This document shows, in pieces, positions 17,791 through 25,841 of a DNA stretch of 64,000 nt. The position numbers were made by a program, and so were the translations under genes. Within the stretch, counting starts at the first letter, position 1, and each line of letters begins with the position of its first letter. The stretch is from Thermoanaerobacterium sp. RBIITD (lineage in GTDB: Bacteria > Bacillota > Thermoanaerobacteria > Thermoanaerobacterales > Thermoanaerobacteraceae). A model generated the notes under the pieces. That model did not search any database. It saw only the letters and a program-made list of their open reading frames with translations, and was not told where the DNA came from. The stretch spans positions 992,001-1,056,000 of the forward strand of contig NZ_LT906662.1 of NCBI RefSeq assembly GCF_900205865.1, given 5' to 3'.

Positions 17791-18933
17791 TTAAATCTCG
17801 CTCCCTTTTTTTATGAAATATCCGCCTAATTTTTTATTAATTTCACTTGCTATTTTATCTATTTTTATATTTTTCATTATATCTTCATCAAAGAGTGATA
17901 ATTGTTTTACCTTGTTTAAGCTTAAGTTTGAAACAGATAAGCCAATTAGTCTTATCGGTTCATAAAGCTTCATTTCTTTTAAAATAAAAAAGGCGACATT
18001 ATATATATCTTTGAATGAATCAATATATTCATTTAAAGTCTTACTTCTTGTATGTGTCATAAAGCTTGCCGTTTTTATTTTCACAGTTACTGTTCTACAA
18101 TACAATTTTTCTTCTTTCAGTTCTGATGATATTGTTTTTGAAAATTCCTTTATATAGTTTAATAAAAGATTTATGTCATTAGTATCTTTTTTAAGCGTCG
18201 TTTCCTTACCTATGGATTTCGTCTCTCTATAGACTTGGACGGGCCTTTCATCAATACCCCTGATTCTTTCAAATATCTCTTTGCCATATTTCCCGAATAT
18301 ATTCTTAAGTTCTTCTTCGCTGAGTTTTAATAAGTCATCAACTTTCTCAATGCCTATTTTTTTAAGCTTTTCTGCAGATTTTTCTCCTATCCCATATACT
18401 TTAGAAACAGGAAGCGGCCTCAATATATCTGGAATCATATCTTCCGTTATAACCATTAAACCATCTGGTTTATTCCAATCAGATGCTATCTTTGCTAAAA
18501 ATTTATTGTATGAAACACCCGCAGATATAGTTAATCCAGTGGTTGTTTTTACTTTTTCTTTTATTTCCTTGGCAATATCTTCTGGATCTTTGTCGATATT
18601 TGAAACGTCCAAGTACGCCTCATCGATCGATAGAGGTTCAATGATATCTGTTACTTCATATAAAATACTAAAAATGTTTTTTGAAACCTCCCTATAGCGT
18701 TCAAACCTAACAGGCATAAATATTCCCTGCGGGCAAAGATTTTTTGCCATATACATCGGCATAGCTGAATGAACACCATATTTTCTCGCTTCATATGAAC
18801 ATGTTGATACAACACCTCTACCAAAAAGCCCACCAATTATTACCGGCTTCCCTTTAAGTTTTGGATTGTCATGCTGTTCTACAGAGGCAAAAAAAGCATC
18901 CATGTCAACATGGATTATTTTTTGGTGTTTCAT
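17791..18933 (-). CDS. dinB: DNA polymerase IV (Y family)
   Basis: A 380-residue Y-family translesion polymerase. Catalytic acidic residues appear in IIHVDMDAFFASVEQ and SIDEAYLDVS; the little-finger domain follows, and the C-terminus carries a beta-clamp-binding motif QLSLF (in NKVKQLSLFDED). It bypasses damaged bases with low fidelity. The ATG at 18933, after TGAGGGAAT, gives the family's MKHQKIIHVDMD start rather than the ATG five codons upstream. It is downstream of the OadB/OadG-like genes and upstream of the MATE gene; no SOS box is evident before it. Confidence 0.96.
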   Translation of the reverse strand: MKHQKIIHVDMDAFFASVEQHDNPKLKGKPVIIGGLFGRGVVSTCSYEARKYGVHSAMPMYMAKNLCPQGIFMPVRFERYREVSKNIFSILYEVTDIIEPLSIDEAYLDVSNIDKDPEDIAKEIKEKVKTTTGLTISAGVSYNKFLAKIASDWNKPDGLMVITEDMIPDILRPLPVSKVYGIGEKSAEKLKKIGIEKVDDLLKLSEEELKNIFGKYGKEIFERIRGIDERPVQVYRETKSIGKETTLKKDTNDINLLLNYIKEFSKTISSELKEEKLYCRTVTVKIKTASFMTHTRSKTLNEYIDSFKDIYNVAFFILKEMKLYEPIRLIGLSVSNLSLNKVKQLSLFDEDIMKNIKIDKIASEINKKLGGYFIKKGSEI

Positions 18934-18997
18934 AATATATTCCCTCATAATTTTTATTATAGCATATTTATAATTAGAACCAAAATCCCCTTAATGG

Positions 18998-19111
18998 TTA
19001 TTTCTCTTCTCCTAAAAATTTCATCATGAATTTTATTACAATATAAAATATGAAAAGCGTAATAAATGTCATTGGCATGCCGTATATCATTAGTTTAAAT
19101 GCTTGAAGCAT
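18998..19111 (-). CDS. Very short OadG-like (decarboxylase gamma subunit-type) membrane peptide
   Basis: A 37-residue gene, starting MLQAFKLMIYGMPMTFITLF, with an AAAGGGGAT ribosome site before its ATG. It is one membrane helix with a short charged tail ending GEEK. Position directly after the oadB-type gene and the N-terminal YGM..TF pattern match OadG-type subunits, which anchor and assemble Na+-pump decarboxylases. Normal gamma subunits are about 80-130 residues with a soluble C-terminal domain, so this is only the anchor helix. It is likely translated given its ribosome site and operon position. Confidence 0.6.
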   Translation of the reverse strand: MLQAFKLMIYGMPMTFITLFIFYIVIKFMMKFLGEEK

Positions 19112-19152
19112 AATTTCATCCCCTTTAGTTATCTTTTTTTTATCAATCTATT

Positions 19153-20262
19153 CTATATCATTGAGCTTACAATAGCTATAACAATTCCACCGGCAATAAC
19201 AGATCCTAATTGTCCTGCCACATTTGCCGCGACTGACTGCATTAGTATGAAATTCGATGGATCCTCTTTTTGCGCCATCTTTTGTATTACACGGGCTGAC
19301 ATCGGAAATGCTGATATACCTGCTGCACCTACCATCGGATTAACTTTTTTCTTCAAAAATATATTGAGTATTTTTGCGAATATAACTCCGCCAGCTGTAT
19401 CAAATATAAACGCAAGTAATCCCATAGCAAAGATAAGCAATGTCATTGGCGTCAAAAATTTATCCGCCGTCATTGTAGCACCTATTGTTATACCGAGCAA
19501 TAATGTGACAAGATTTGCAAGTTCATTCTGAGCTGTTTTTGAAAGCCTCTCAAGTACGCCGCTTTCCCTTATGATATTGCCAAACATCAATGGTCCAATT
19601 AATGAAATACTCATTGGAACTAGTATACCTGATGCAAATGTAACAATAATTGGAAATGCAATTCGTACTTTTTTTGAGACTTTACTTAAGTTTAGATTCA
19701 TACGTATTCTTCGCTCATTTTGAGTTGTTATTAATCTTATAACAAATGGCTGTATTATAGGTACGAGTGCCATGTAAGAATACGCCGCAACAGAAATCGG
19801 TCCTAATAATTTTGGTGCAAAAAGGTTTGATACGTAGATTGAGGTTGGACCGTCGGCAGCACCTATAATTCCGATTGATGCAGCTTCTTTTAAGCTGAAG
19901 CCCGCCCATTCAGCAATAATAATCGTCATAAATATTCCGAATTGTGCTGCAGCACCAAAAAATATCATAAAGGGCTGCTCTAAAAGTGGTGTAAAATCAA
20001 CCATAGCACCAACAGCTATAAATATGAGTATCGGGAATAATTCAGTTTTTATTCCGGCATTATACAATATTGAAAGAAAGCCATCTTTGCCAATGACGGA
20101 GGAAAGGGGCAAATTTGCAAGAATGGTGCCAAAACCTATTGGCAATAAAAGCATAGGCTCATAGTCTTTTTTTATCGCTAAATAGATTAATGCGATGCCT
20201 ATGACATACATTATGATATTTTGCCACGTGATATTTATTATTCCTTGATATAGATAATTCAT
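19153..20262 (-). CDS. oadB: Sodium ion-translocating decarboxylase beta subunit
   Basis: A 369-residue membrane protein of the OadB/GcdB/MmdB family, full length for the GcdB type. The conserved GAADGPTSIYVS loop, which holds the aspartate needed for Na+ transport, and the C-terminal GAAGISAFPMSARV/GQLGSVIAGGI segments are present. The beta subunit couples decarboxylation of a carboxybiotin intermediate to Na+ export. The frame extends upstream to 20439 through the riboswitch, but the ATG at 20262 with a GGGAGGTCT site is the true start. Only a 37-residue gamma-like peptide follows; the alpha carboxyltransferase and biotin carrier are not in the window. Transcription is probably controlled by the riboswitch upstream. 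Confidence 0.92.
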   Translation of the reverse strand: MNYLYQGIINITWQNIIMYVIGIALIYLAIKKDYEPMLLLPIGFGTILANLPLSSVIGKDGFLSILYNAGIKTELFPILIFIAVGAMVDFTPLLEQPFMIFFGAAAQFGIFMTIIIAEWAGFSLKEAASIGIIGAADGPTSIYVSNLFAPKLLGPISVAAYSYMALVPIIQPFVIRLITTQNERRIRMNLNLSKVSKKVRIAFPIIVTFASGILVPMSISLIGPLMFGNIIRESGVLERLSKTAQNELANLVTLLLGITIGATMTADKFLTPMTLLIFAMGLLAFIFDTAGGVIFAKILNIFLKKKVNPMVGAAGISAFPMSARVIQKMAQKEDPSNFILMQSVAANVAGQLGSVIAGGIVIAIVSSMI

Positions 20263-20293
20263 ATTAGACCTCCCATTTTCTTTAGTTAATTGC

Positions 20294-20337
20294 ATAAAAA
20301 AATAAGCAAAACCAAAATAGCACAAAGCTATCAAGGT
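20294..20337 (-). terminator. Riboswitch expression-platform terminator before oadB
   Basis: Read leftward, ACC...ATAGC pairs with GCTAT...GGT around a five-base loop and is followed by TTTGCTTATTTTTTT. The ACC is shared with the 3' strand of the aptamer's closing helix, so ligand binding should prevent the terminator, giving an ON switch. Confidence 0.55.
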
Positions 20338-20415
20338 CTTGCTACTTAAAAAGCCGCCCGGGATTATATCCGTGCTGTCGAACGGCTTAACCATCTTTGG
20401 TAAGCTACTCCCCTT
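20333..20415 (-). ncRNA. yybP-ykoY-type riboswitch upstream of oadB
   Basis: Read leftward, the leader has AAGGGGAGTAGC at its 5' end and GTAGCAAGACCTT at its 3' end, the two diagnostic strands of the yybP-ykoY (Mn2+) aptamer. Between them are a short CTTACC-type hairpin and a GCCG...CGGC helix with internal TTCGACAG, as in that class. The class normally controls Mn2+ exporters and related membrane proteins. Here it precedes a Na+-pump subunit. Structure was folded by eye; the ligand is inferred from class resemblance. Confidence 0.75.
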
Positions 20416-20425
20416 AATATACAAT

Positions 20426-20455
20426 ATTATACTACACAAAAATTTATATAATCAA
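20426..20455 (-). promoter_or_regulatory. Promoter for the oadB riboswitch transcript
   Basis: On the minus strand TTGATT (20450-20455) and TATAAT (20426-20431) are 18 bp apart. The -35 box overlaps the stop codon of the V-ATPase D gene. It would start transcription about ten bases before the riboswitch. Confidence 0.65.
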
Positions 20456-21078
20456 CCTTTTTTCGCGCTTAATTTCCTTTTAACAATCTTCAATCTAAAA
20501 AAGTCTTCCCTGTTTTTTTCTTCCAACACTTCGCTTATCGTCTTTACAATCCCTTTATACTTAGGTATCTGTATATTCTTAAGTGCATTTGCCCTTTTCT
20601 GAGTCTTCTTTATCTCCATCGCAAGTTTGTATGAAGAGTCTTCGACTTCAGCAAGCCTATATAATAGATACTTAACCTCTTGAAATTTTTTAACTGCTAT
20701 ATCAAGGGCTGTATTTGTATGGTAAAAGCTGTAATACAGATCTAAATCTTCCTTTTTGTATCTTATCTGTGGTATCTCAACTCCCATAACACTTCTTGTC
20801 AATATAGTAAAATCGGTTGTATCTGGAATTGATTTTGCCACTTCATATACATTTGTTATACCCATCGTAATATTGGCAATTTGAAGTGCTTCATACGCTT
20901 CTTTAAAGACGACATGGACTTTTAACTGTATTTCCTTGGCTTCGTCCATGAGGGACATCATTTCTCTTATTAAGACATTGCGCTTCTTATCTAGAAGCTC
21001 AAACCCTTTCGTGGAAAATTCCAGTGCATTTTGTGCAGCCATCAGATTTGACCGTGTCGGTGCTATGTTTTCTTCCAT
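20452..21078 (-). CDS. ntpD: V/A-type ATPase subunit D
   Basis: A 208-residue, mostly helical protein beginning MEENIAPTRSNLMAAQNALE, the standard subunit D start. D is the long coiled-coil rotor shaft inside the A3B3 head; it meets subunits F and C to drive or be driven by the membrane ring. AAAGGAATG precedes the ATG. It is the last gene of the nine-gene ATPase operon, separated from B by 131 bp with no gene in it. Its stop codon overlaps the promoter of the next transcript. Confidence 0.95.
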   Translation of the reverse strand: MEENIAPTRSNLMAAQNALEFSTKGFELLDKKRNVLIREMMSLMDEAKEIQLKVHVVFKEAYEALQIANITMGITNVYEVAKSIPDTTDFTILTRSVMGVEIPQIRYKKEDLDLYYSFYHTNTALDIAVKKFQEVKYLLYRLAEVEDSSYKLAMEIKKTQKRANALKNIQIPKYKGIVKTISEVLEEKNREDFFRLKIVKRKLSAKKG

Positions 21079-21209
21079 ATCAGATTACATTCCTTTCCTA
21101 AAGGAGAGTTTTTCCCTTTTATATCATTCTAAGTGCTTGAAGAATCTCTGATATTCTTATATGGTGTCACGTCTTTATCTATGACATTCTTATTAAAACT
21201 TCCCTAACA

Positions 21210-22613
21210 TCAGAAAGACATTGTAGTATATGCATTATAATACTTCTTTATAAAATCTGGATTGACTCTATTAAGCTCTGATTCAGGCAATATTGATAAA
21301 AGCTTCCACATTATATCAAGGGTTTCTATTATGTTTCTATTTTCATCAAAGCCTTGTCTTACAAAATTTTCTTCAAACTGCCGCCCGAATTCCATGTACT
21401 TCTTATCAATTTCTGAAAGCTCATCTTCACCTATTACCTGTGCTAATGCTCTCACTTCCTGTACATATGAATAAGCTGAAAATATCTGATTTGCAACATC
21501 TGAATGGTCTTCTCTAGTGTAGTCCTTTCCTATTCCATCCTTCATGAGCCTTGACAATGATGGAAGAACATTGATAGGCGGATATACTCCCTTTTGAAAT
21601 AGATCCCTGCTTAATACTATCTGACCTTCTGTTATATAGCCTGTAAGGTCTGGGACAGGATGTGTTATATCATCATTTGGCATTGTAAGTATCGGTATCT
21701 GCGTTATACTGCCAGATTTCCCCTCATTTATGTCTTCCTTTAACATTCCTGCCCTTTCGTATAGGCTTGCAAGATCTGAATACATATATCCTGGATAGCC
21801 CTTTCTCGATGGCACTTCCTCCCTTGAGGAAGATATCTCTCTTAATGCCTCACAGTAACTTGTCATATCTGTCATAATTACAAGGACGTGCATACCAAGT
21901 TCAAATGCTAAATATTCCGCCGCCGTAAGTGCACATCTTGGAGTTATTATTCTCTCTACAACAGGGTCATCTGCTAAATTCATGTACATAACAACTCTCT
22001 CAAGAACACCCGATTCCTCAAAGTTCTTCCTAAAGAAATCCGCTTCGTCATGTTTTATTCCCATAGCCGCAAAGACTATTACAAAATTTCCACTTTCTTC
22101 CGAAATACGAGCTTGCCTAACGATCTGCGCTGCAAGCTCATTGTGTGGCAGTCCATCACCAGAGAAAATCGGCAGTTTCTGCCCTCTTATCAACGTCGAT
22201 AAGCCGTCTATTGCGGATATTCCAGTTTCAATATAATTTCTTGGATACTTCCTTGCAACAGGATTCATCGGCCTTCCATTTATATCATATGTAACATCAG
22301 AATAAATCTCACCTGCACCATCGATAGGCTCTGCTATACCATTGAAAACTCTCCCGAGGATGTCCCGTGATAGTTGTATCCTCATGGGTTTCCCAGCAAA
22401 ACTTAATGAACAGTTATCAAGGGAAAAACCTGATGTACCTTCAAAAACCTGAATAATTATCTTATCGCCATCTATTTGCACAACTTTGCCTCTTTTGCGC
22501 CCTTCACCTTCTATATCAAGCTCCACCATTTCGTCATATGCAGCATCATTGACACCATCGATGACTATAAGAGGTCCCCTCACTTCATTTAGCTTGAGAT
22601 ACCTTATCTTCAT
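21210..22613 (-). CDS. ntpB: V/A-type ATPase subunit B (non-catalytic)
   Basis: About 467 residues. This subunit alternates with A in the hexameric head and lacks a proper P-loop: the equivalent is [20 protein letters not shown]. Other family markers are [18 protein letters not shown] and [23 protein letters not shown]. The frame reaches 22631, but GAAGGTG spaced before the ATG at 22613 gives the family's [15 protein letters not shown] start. It overlaps the end of the A gene by about 29 bases, so translation is coupled. Confidence 0.96.
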   Translation of the reverse strand: MKIRYLKLNEVRGPLIVIDGVNDAAYDEMVELDIEGEGRKRGKVVQIDGDKIIIQVFEGTSGFSLDNCSLSFAGKPMRIQLSRDILGRVFNGIAEPIDGAGEIYSDVTYDINGRPMNPVARKYPRNYIETGISAIDGLSTLIRGQKLPIFSGDGLPHNELAAQIVRQARISEESGNFVIVFAAMGIKHDEADFFRKNFEESGVLERVVMYMNLADDPVVERIITPRCALTAAEYLAFELGMHVLVIMTDMTSYCEALREISSSREEVPSRKGYPGYMYSDLASLYERAGMLKEDINEGKSGSITQIPILTMPNDDITHPVPDLTGYITEGQIVLSRDLFQKGVYPPINVLPSLSRLMKDGIGKDYTREDHSDVANQIFSAYSYVQEVRALAQVIGEDELSEIDKKYMEFGRQFEENFVRQGFDENRNIIETLDIMWKLLSILPESELNRVNPDFIKKYYNAYTTMSF

Positions 22614-24417
22614 TTTCTGCACCTTCTTCATACATCATTTCAAGGGAATTATAGTAATCATCTATTTCCTTATTCATATTGCTAAAATACTCATCATCGT
22701 CTTCCCTTGCGTTGTACTTCATCATAATGACTTCATTGAATATTTTCTCATTGTGAACCTTTGATAATGGAATTCCCTTCTTGACACATTTTAATGCACT
22801 CTCATACAGAATATCTATGGTTTTAAGCATCTTATACTGTTTTTGTGGTGAAACATAGGTATCCATGCTGTTGTATGCATTTTGCTGTAAGTAACCCACC
22901 TTGATTATTTTCGAAATATCAAGTATTAGCCTTTCACCGTCAGGAAGCACATCTTCGCCTACTAATTTTACTATCTCCATCAATTTATTTTCTTCTTGAA
23001 GTATTCCAAGCATCTTTTCCCTTAATTTTAGCATATCCTCTGATACATTTTCAGTGTACCAGTCTCTCAACATCGATACATATCCACTGTATGATGATAA
23101 CCAGTTTATCGCTGGAAAATGCCTTGCATGGGCTAATTCCCTATCAAGTGCTAAAAATGTCCCTACAACTCTTTTGGTGTTTTGTGTAACAGGTTCCGAA
23201 AAATCACCGCTGGCAGGTGATACAGCACCAATTATTGTTATAGATCCTTCTGTACCATTTAAATTCTTTACATAGCCTGCTCTTTCATAAAATTGTGCTA
23301 ACCTTGAAGCAAGGTATGCAGGATATCCTTCTTCTGCGGGCATTTCCTCAAGCCTTCCGGCTATTTCCCTCAAAGCTTCTGCCCAACGAGAAGTTGAATC
23401 GGCCATCATTGCTATGCTGTACCCCATGTCCCTGAAATACTCCGCAATGGTTATTCCTGTATAAATAGATGCTTCACGGGCCGCAACAGGCATGTTTGAA
23501 GTATTTGCAATTAGTATTGTCCTATCCATTAAAGGATTGCCTGATGAAGGGTCCTTAAGCTCCGGAAAGTCCTCAAGAACTTCTGTCATCTCATTGCCAC
23601 GCTCACCACATCCAATGTATATTATTAAATCTGCATCACTCCACCTTGCCAACTGATGCTGTGTAATTGTCTTACCTGTCCCAAAGCCACCCGGTATTGC
23701 TGCTGTCCCGCCTTTGGCAAGCGGGAAAAATGTGTCAATTATCCTTTGCCCAGTAACAAGCAATTTATTTATAGGTATCCTTCTCTCAATCGGCCTTGGA
23801 GTCCTGACAGGCCATTCCTGATAAAGTTTTAGCTTATATTCTTTGTCATTATCTTTTAAAATAGCTATTACATGCTCAATATTGTATGTGCCGCTTTTTT
23901 CGGCGAAGGTGACTTTTCCACCTATGCCAGGTGGAACCATGAGCATATGTGTAATTAAAGAAGTCTCTTTTATCTTTGCATATATATCGCCTGCTTTTAA
24001 GGCATCACCTTCTTTTATTAAAACCTCAACATTCCATTTTTTCTCTGTATCAAGTGAAATAAGCCCTATGCCTTCCGGTATGAACCCCTTTGATGTCTCA
24101 AAAATCTTTGAAAGGGGTCTTTCGATGCCATCAAAAATATTGCCTATAATTCCGGGACCAAGCTTTACTGAAAGGGGTTTTCCTGTTGATATGACACTTT
24201 CACCGGCTTTTAATCCAGATGTTTCTTCATAGACCTGTATTGTAGCAATATCTCCATCAAGTGATATAATTTCACCAATAAGCTTTTTTTCACCGACTAG
24301 GACCATTTCTCTCATTTTAAAGCCCCTCATATTTTTAGCTTTTATGACTGGTCCATTTATATAAAATATCTTGCCTTCAAGCATTCCCATTTTAACATCA
24401 ATCCTTTCAGCATGCAT
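22585..24417 (-). CDS. ntpA: V/A-type ATPase subunit A (catalytic)
   Basis: A 610-residue catalytic subunit. The P-loop is [17 protein letters not shown], preceded by [20 protein letters not shown]; the non-homologous insert of about 90 residues that distinguishes A from F-type beta is present (residues about 115-200). It hydrolyses or makes ATP at the A/B interface. The frame starts [18 protein letters not shown]; the ATG nine or eleven codons later ([15 protein letters not shown]) could be the true start, since AAAGGA lies before it. The gene begins 8 bp after subunit E and overlaps subunit B. Confidence 0.96.
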   Translation of the reverse strand: MHAERIDVKMGMLEGKIFYINGPVIKAKNMRGFKMREMVLVGEKKLIGEIISLDGDIATIQVYEETSGLKAGESVISTGKPLSVKLGPGIIGNIFDGIERPLSKIFETSKGFIPEGIGLISLDTEKKWNVEVLIKEGDALKAGDIYAKIKETSLITHMLMVPPGIGGKVTFAEKSGTYNIEHVIAILKDNDKEYKLKLYQEWPVRTPRPIERRIPINKLLVTGQRIIDTFFPLAKGGTAAIPGGFGTGKTITQHQLARWSDADLIIYIGCGERGNEMTEVLEDFPELKDPSSGNPLMDRTILIANTSNMPVAAREASIYTGITIAEYFRDMGYSIAMMADSTSRWAEALREIAGRLEEMPAEEGYPAYLASRLAQFYERAGYVKNLNGTEGSITIIGAVSPASGDFSEPVTQNTKRVVGTFLALDRELAHARHFPAINWLSSYSGYVSMLRDWYTENVSEDMLKLREKMLGILQEENKLMEIVKLVGEDVLPDGERLILDISKIIKVGYLQQNAYNSMDTYVSPQKQYKMLKTIDILYESALKCVKKGIPLSKVHNEKIFNEVIMMKYNAREDDDEYFSNMNKEIDDYYNSLEMMYEEGAENEDKVSQAK

Positions 24418-24424
24418 TATCTAA

Positions 24425-25051
24425 TTACAGCTGCACGCTATCAAGCTTTTCACTAAGCTTTTGGCCGATAAAACTTCTCTTTTCTTCAATCATTGACATA
24501 ATCGTTGCGTCAAACCTTTTTGCCATATCAGTTGTCTCAATATAAAAGCCACCAATTATGTCTATCTTTGCTTCTTCAATATAATAATTTCCACCATAAT
24601 TAGAATTCAATATTGTACCTATTTGGATCCCATGTTTTTCTATATCATCTTTTGTAAAATAGAAATGTGCTTCATTATTAATGTTAAGTGTTTTTATTGC
24701 GTCACTTATAAGGTTAAATAAAAATTTTGTATACTCTTCTGTTTTAACAAACTCACGAGCAGAATCTACAATATATGCAAAAAACCTCTCCTCCAGCTCT
24801 TTTTTCTTTTTTAATAATTTATAATGCCTTTCATATTGGGCTTTAGATATCATCTGCTGCTTTTTTGTCTCTGCCTTTTGTTTAGATGTATTTCTAAGAG
24901 GTTTTTCTATTTTTTCTTTTTCTGCTAATAAAGCAGCTTTCTGATTTTCATAGTTCTTTAATATCGCATTCTTTTTTTCTTCATATTCTTTATTAATATT
25001 TTCATACAATACTCTATTGAAAAGAGCTACTTTATCCTGAATAGACGGCAT
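24425..25051 (-). CDS. ntpE: V/A-type ATPase subunit E
   Basis: A 208-residue protein. The N-terminal half is a long charged helix (EEKKNAILKNYENQKAALL) and the C-terminal half is globular, ending ATIMSMIEEKRSFIGQKLSE. With subunit G/H it makes the peripheral stalk that holds the head against rotation. The ATG follows GTGAGGTGATATT. It lies 9 bp below subunit F and 8 bp above subunit A in the operon. Confidence 0.92.
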   Translation of the reverse strand: MPSIQDKVALFNRVLYENINKEYEEKKNAILKNYENQKAALLAEKEKIEKPLRNTSKQKAETKKQQMISKAQYERHYKLLKKKKELEERFFAYIVDSAREFVKTEEYTKFLFNLISDAIKTLNINNEAHFYFTKDDIEKHGIQIGTILNSNYGGNYYIEEAKIDIIGGFYIETTDMAKRFDATIMSMIEEKRSFIGQKLSEKLDSVQL

Positions 25052-25060
25052 AATATCACC

Positions 25061-25369
25061 TCACATTTTTATCCCTATAGACTCTCTTATATAGCGTGTT
25101 ATAAAGTCTTGCGGCATCCTACTTCCATGTCTATCTGGTATTTCTACAATAATTGGAACAGTTCTTTTAAGCCTTATTTCTTTTATTACATCTTGGATTT
25201 TAGAAGACAGCAGTTCCGTTATTAGAATAATACCTATGTTCTTATCACTTATAAGCCTTTTAAGTTCCTTTAAGACTTCATCCCTTTCATGAAGGACAAT
25301 CCCTTCTATCCCTGCAAGCCTCATACCTGTCAATGTATCAGTATTATCACTCAATAGATAAACTTTCAT
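25061..25369 (-). CDS. ntpF: V/A-type ATPase subunit F
   Basis: About 102 residues beginning MKVYLLSDNTDTLTGMRLAG, the usual subunit F start, with a Rossmann-like fold and the segment NIGIILITELLSSKIQD. F sits on the central shaft with D. The frame is open upstream to 25411 and overlaps the K gene, but the ATG at 25369 after GAAGGGAATG gives the family length. Downstream is subunit E. Confidence 0.9.
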   Translation of the reverse strand: MKVYLLSDNTDTLTGMRLAGIEGIVLHERDEVLKELKRLISDKNIGIILITELLSSKIQDVIKEIRLKRTVPIIVEIPDRHGSRMPQDFITRYIRESIGIKM

Positions 25370-25397
25370 AATTGTTTCATTCCCTTCAAAGTCACAA

Positions 25398-25808
25398 TTA
25401 CAATCTGCCAAATATCATGATAGATACTATGAGACCATATATTGCTATTCCTTCTGCAAGACCTACGAATATAAGTGTCTTTCCGAGTATTTTTGGATCC
25501 TCTGATACTGCGCCAAGTGCAGATGAGCCAACGGAACCAACTGCATAACCGGTGCCAATTGTCGCAAGTCCGGTTGATAAAGCTGCCGCAAGATAACCAA
25601 GACCCTTGCTCTGGTCATTTGGTGTTGCCGCTTTTGCAATACCTGGCACAAGCATTATTAAAAATGCGCCGATCAAGACAGCAAATGAACTAATACTCAA
25701 TTTGAAAAACCTTCTGCCATTGATTAATTTTCCACCCTTGTAGATGTAAATTCCAGCACAAATAGTAATAAGAACGATAAATGCGGCTATATAGACAAAA
25801 CTAAACAT
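25398..25808 (-). CDS. ntpK: V/A-type ATPase proteolipid subunit K
   Basis: A 136-residue proteolipid of the rotating membrane ring. Four hydrophobic segments can be read (about residues 4-24, 38-60, 68-95 and 108-134). The last pair is a normal c-subunit hairpin with the ion-binding glutamate in VGLAEGIAIYGLIV. The first pair is not an obvious duplicate and lacks its own carboxylate. The helix opposite the glutamate (TGLATIGTGYAVGSVG) has no glutamine, a residue usual in Na+-binding rings, so H+ coupling is possible, but I would not call the ion from this alone. AGGAGGAG precedes the ATG at 25808. The gene lies between subunits I and F. Confidence 0.92.
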   Translation of the reverse strand: MFSFVYIAAFIVLITICAGIYIYKGGKLINGRRFFKLSISSFAVLIGAFLIMLVPGIAKAATPNDQSKGLGYLAAALSTGLATIGTGYAVGSVGSSALGAVSEDPKILGKTLIFVGLAEGIAIYGLIVSIMIFGRL

Positions 25809-25841
25809 CAAAATCTCCTCCTCTTATTTTTTATATTTAAG

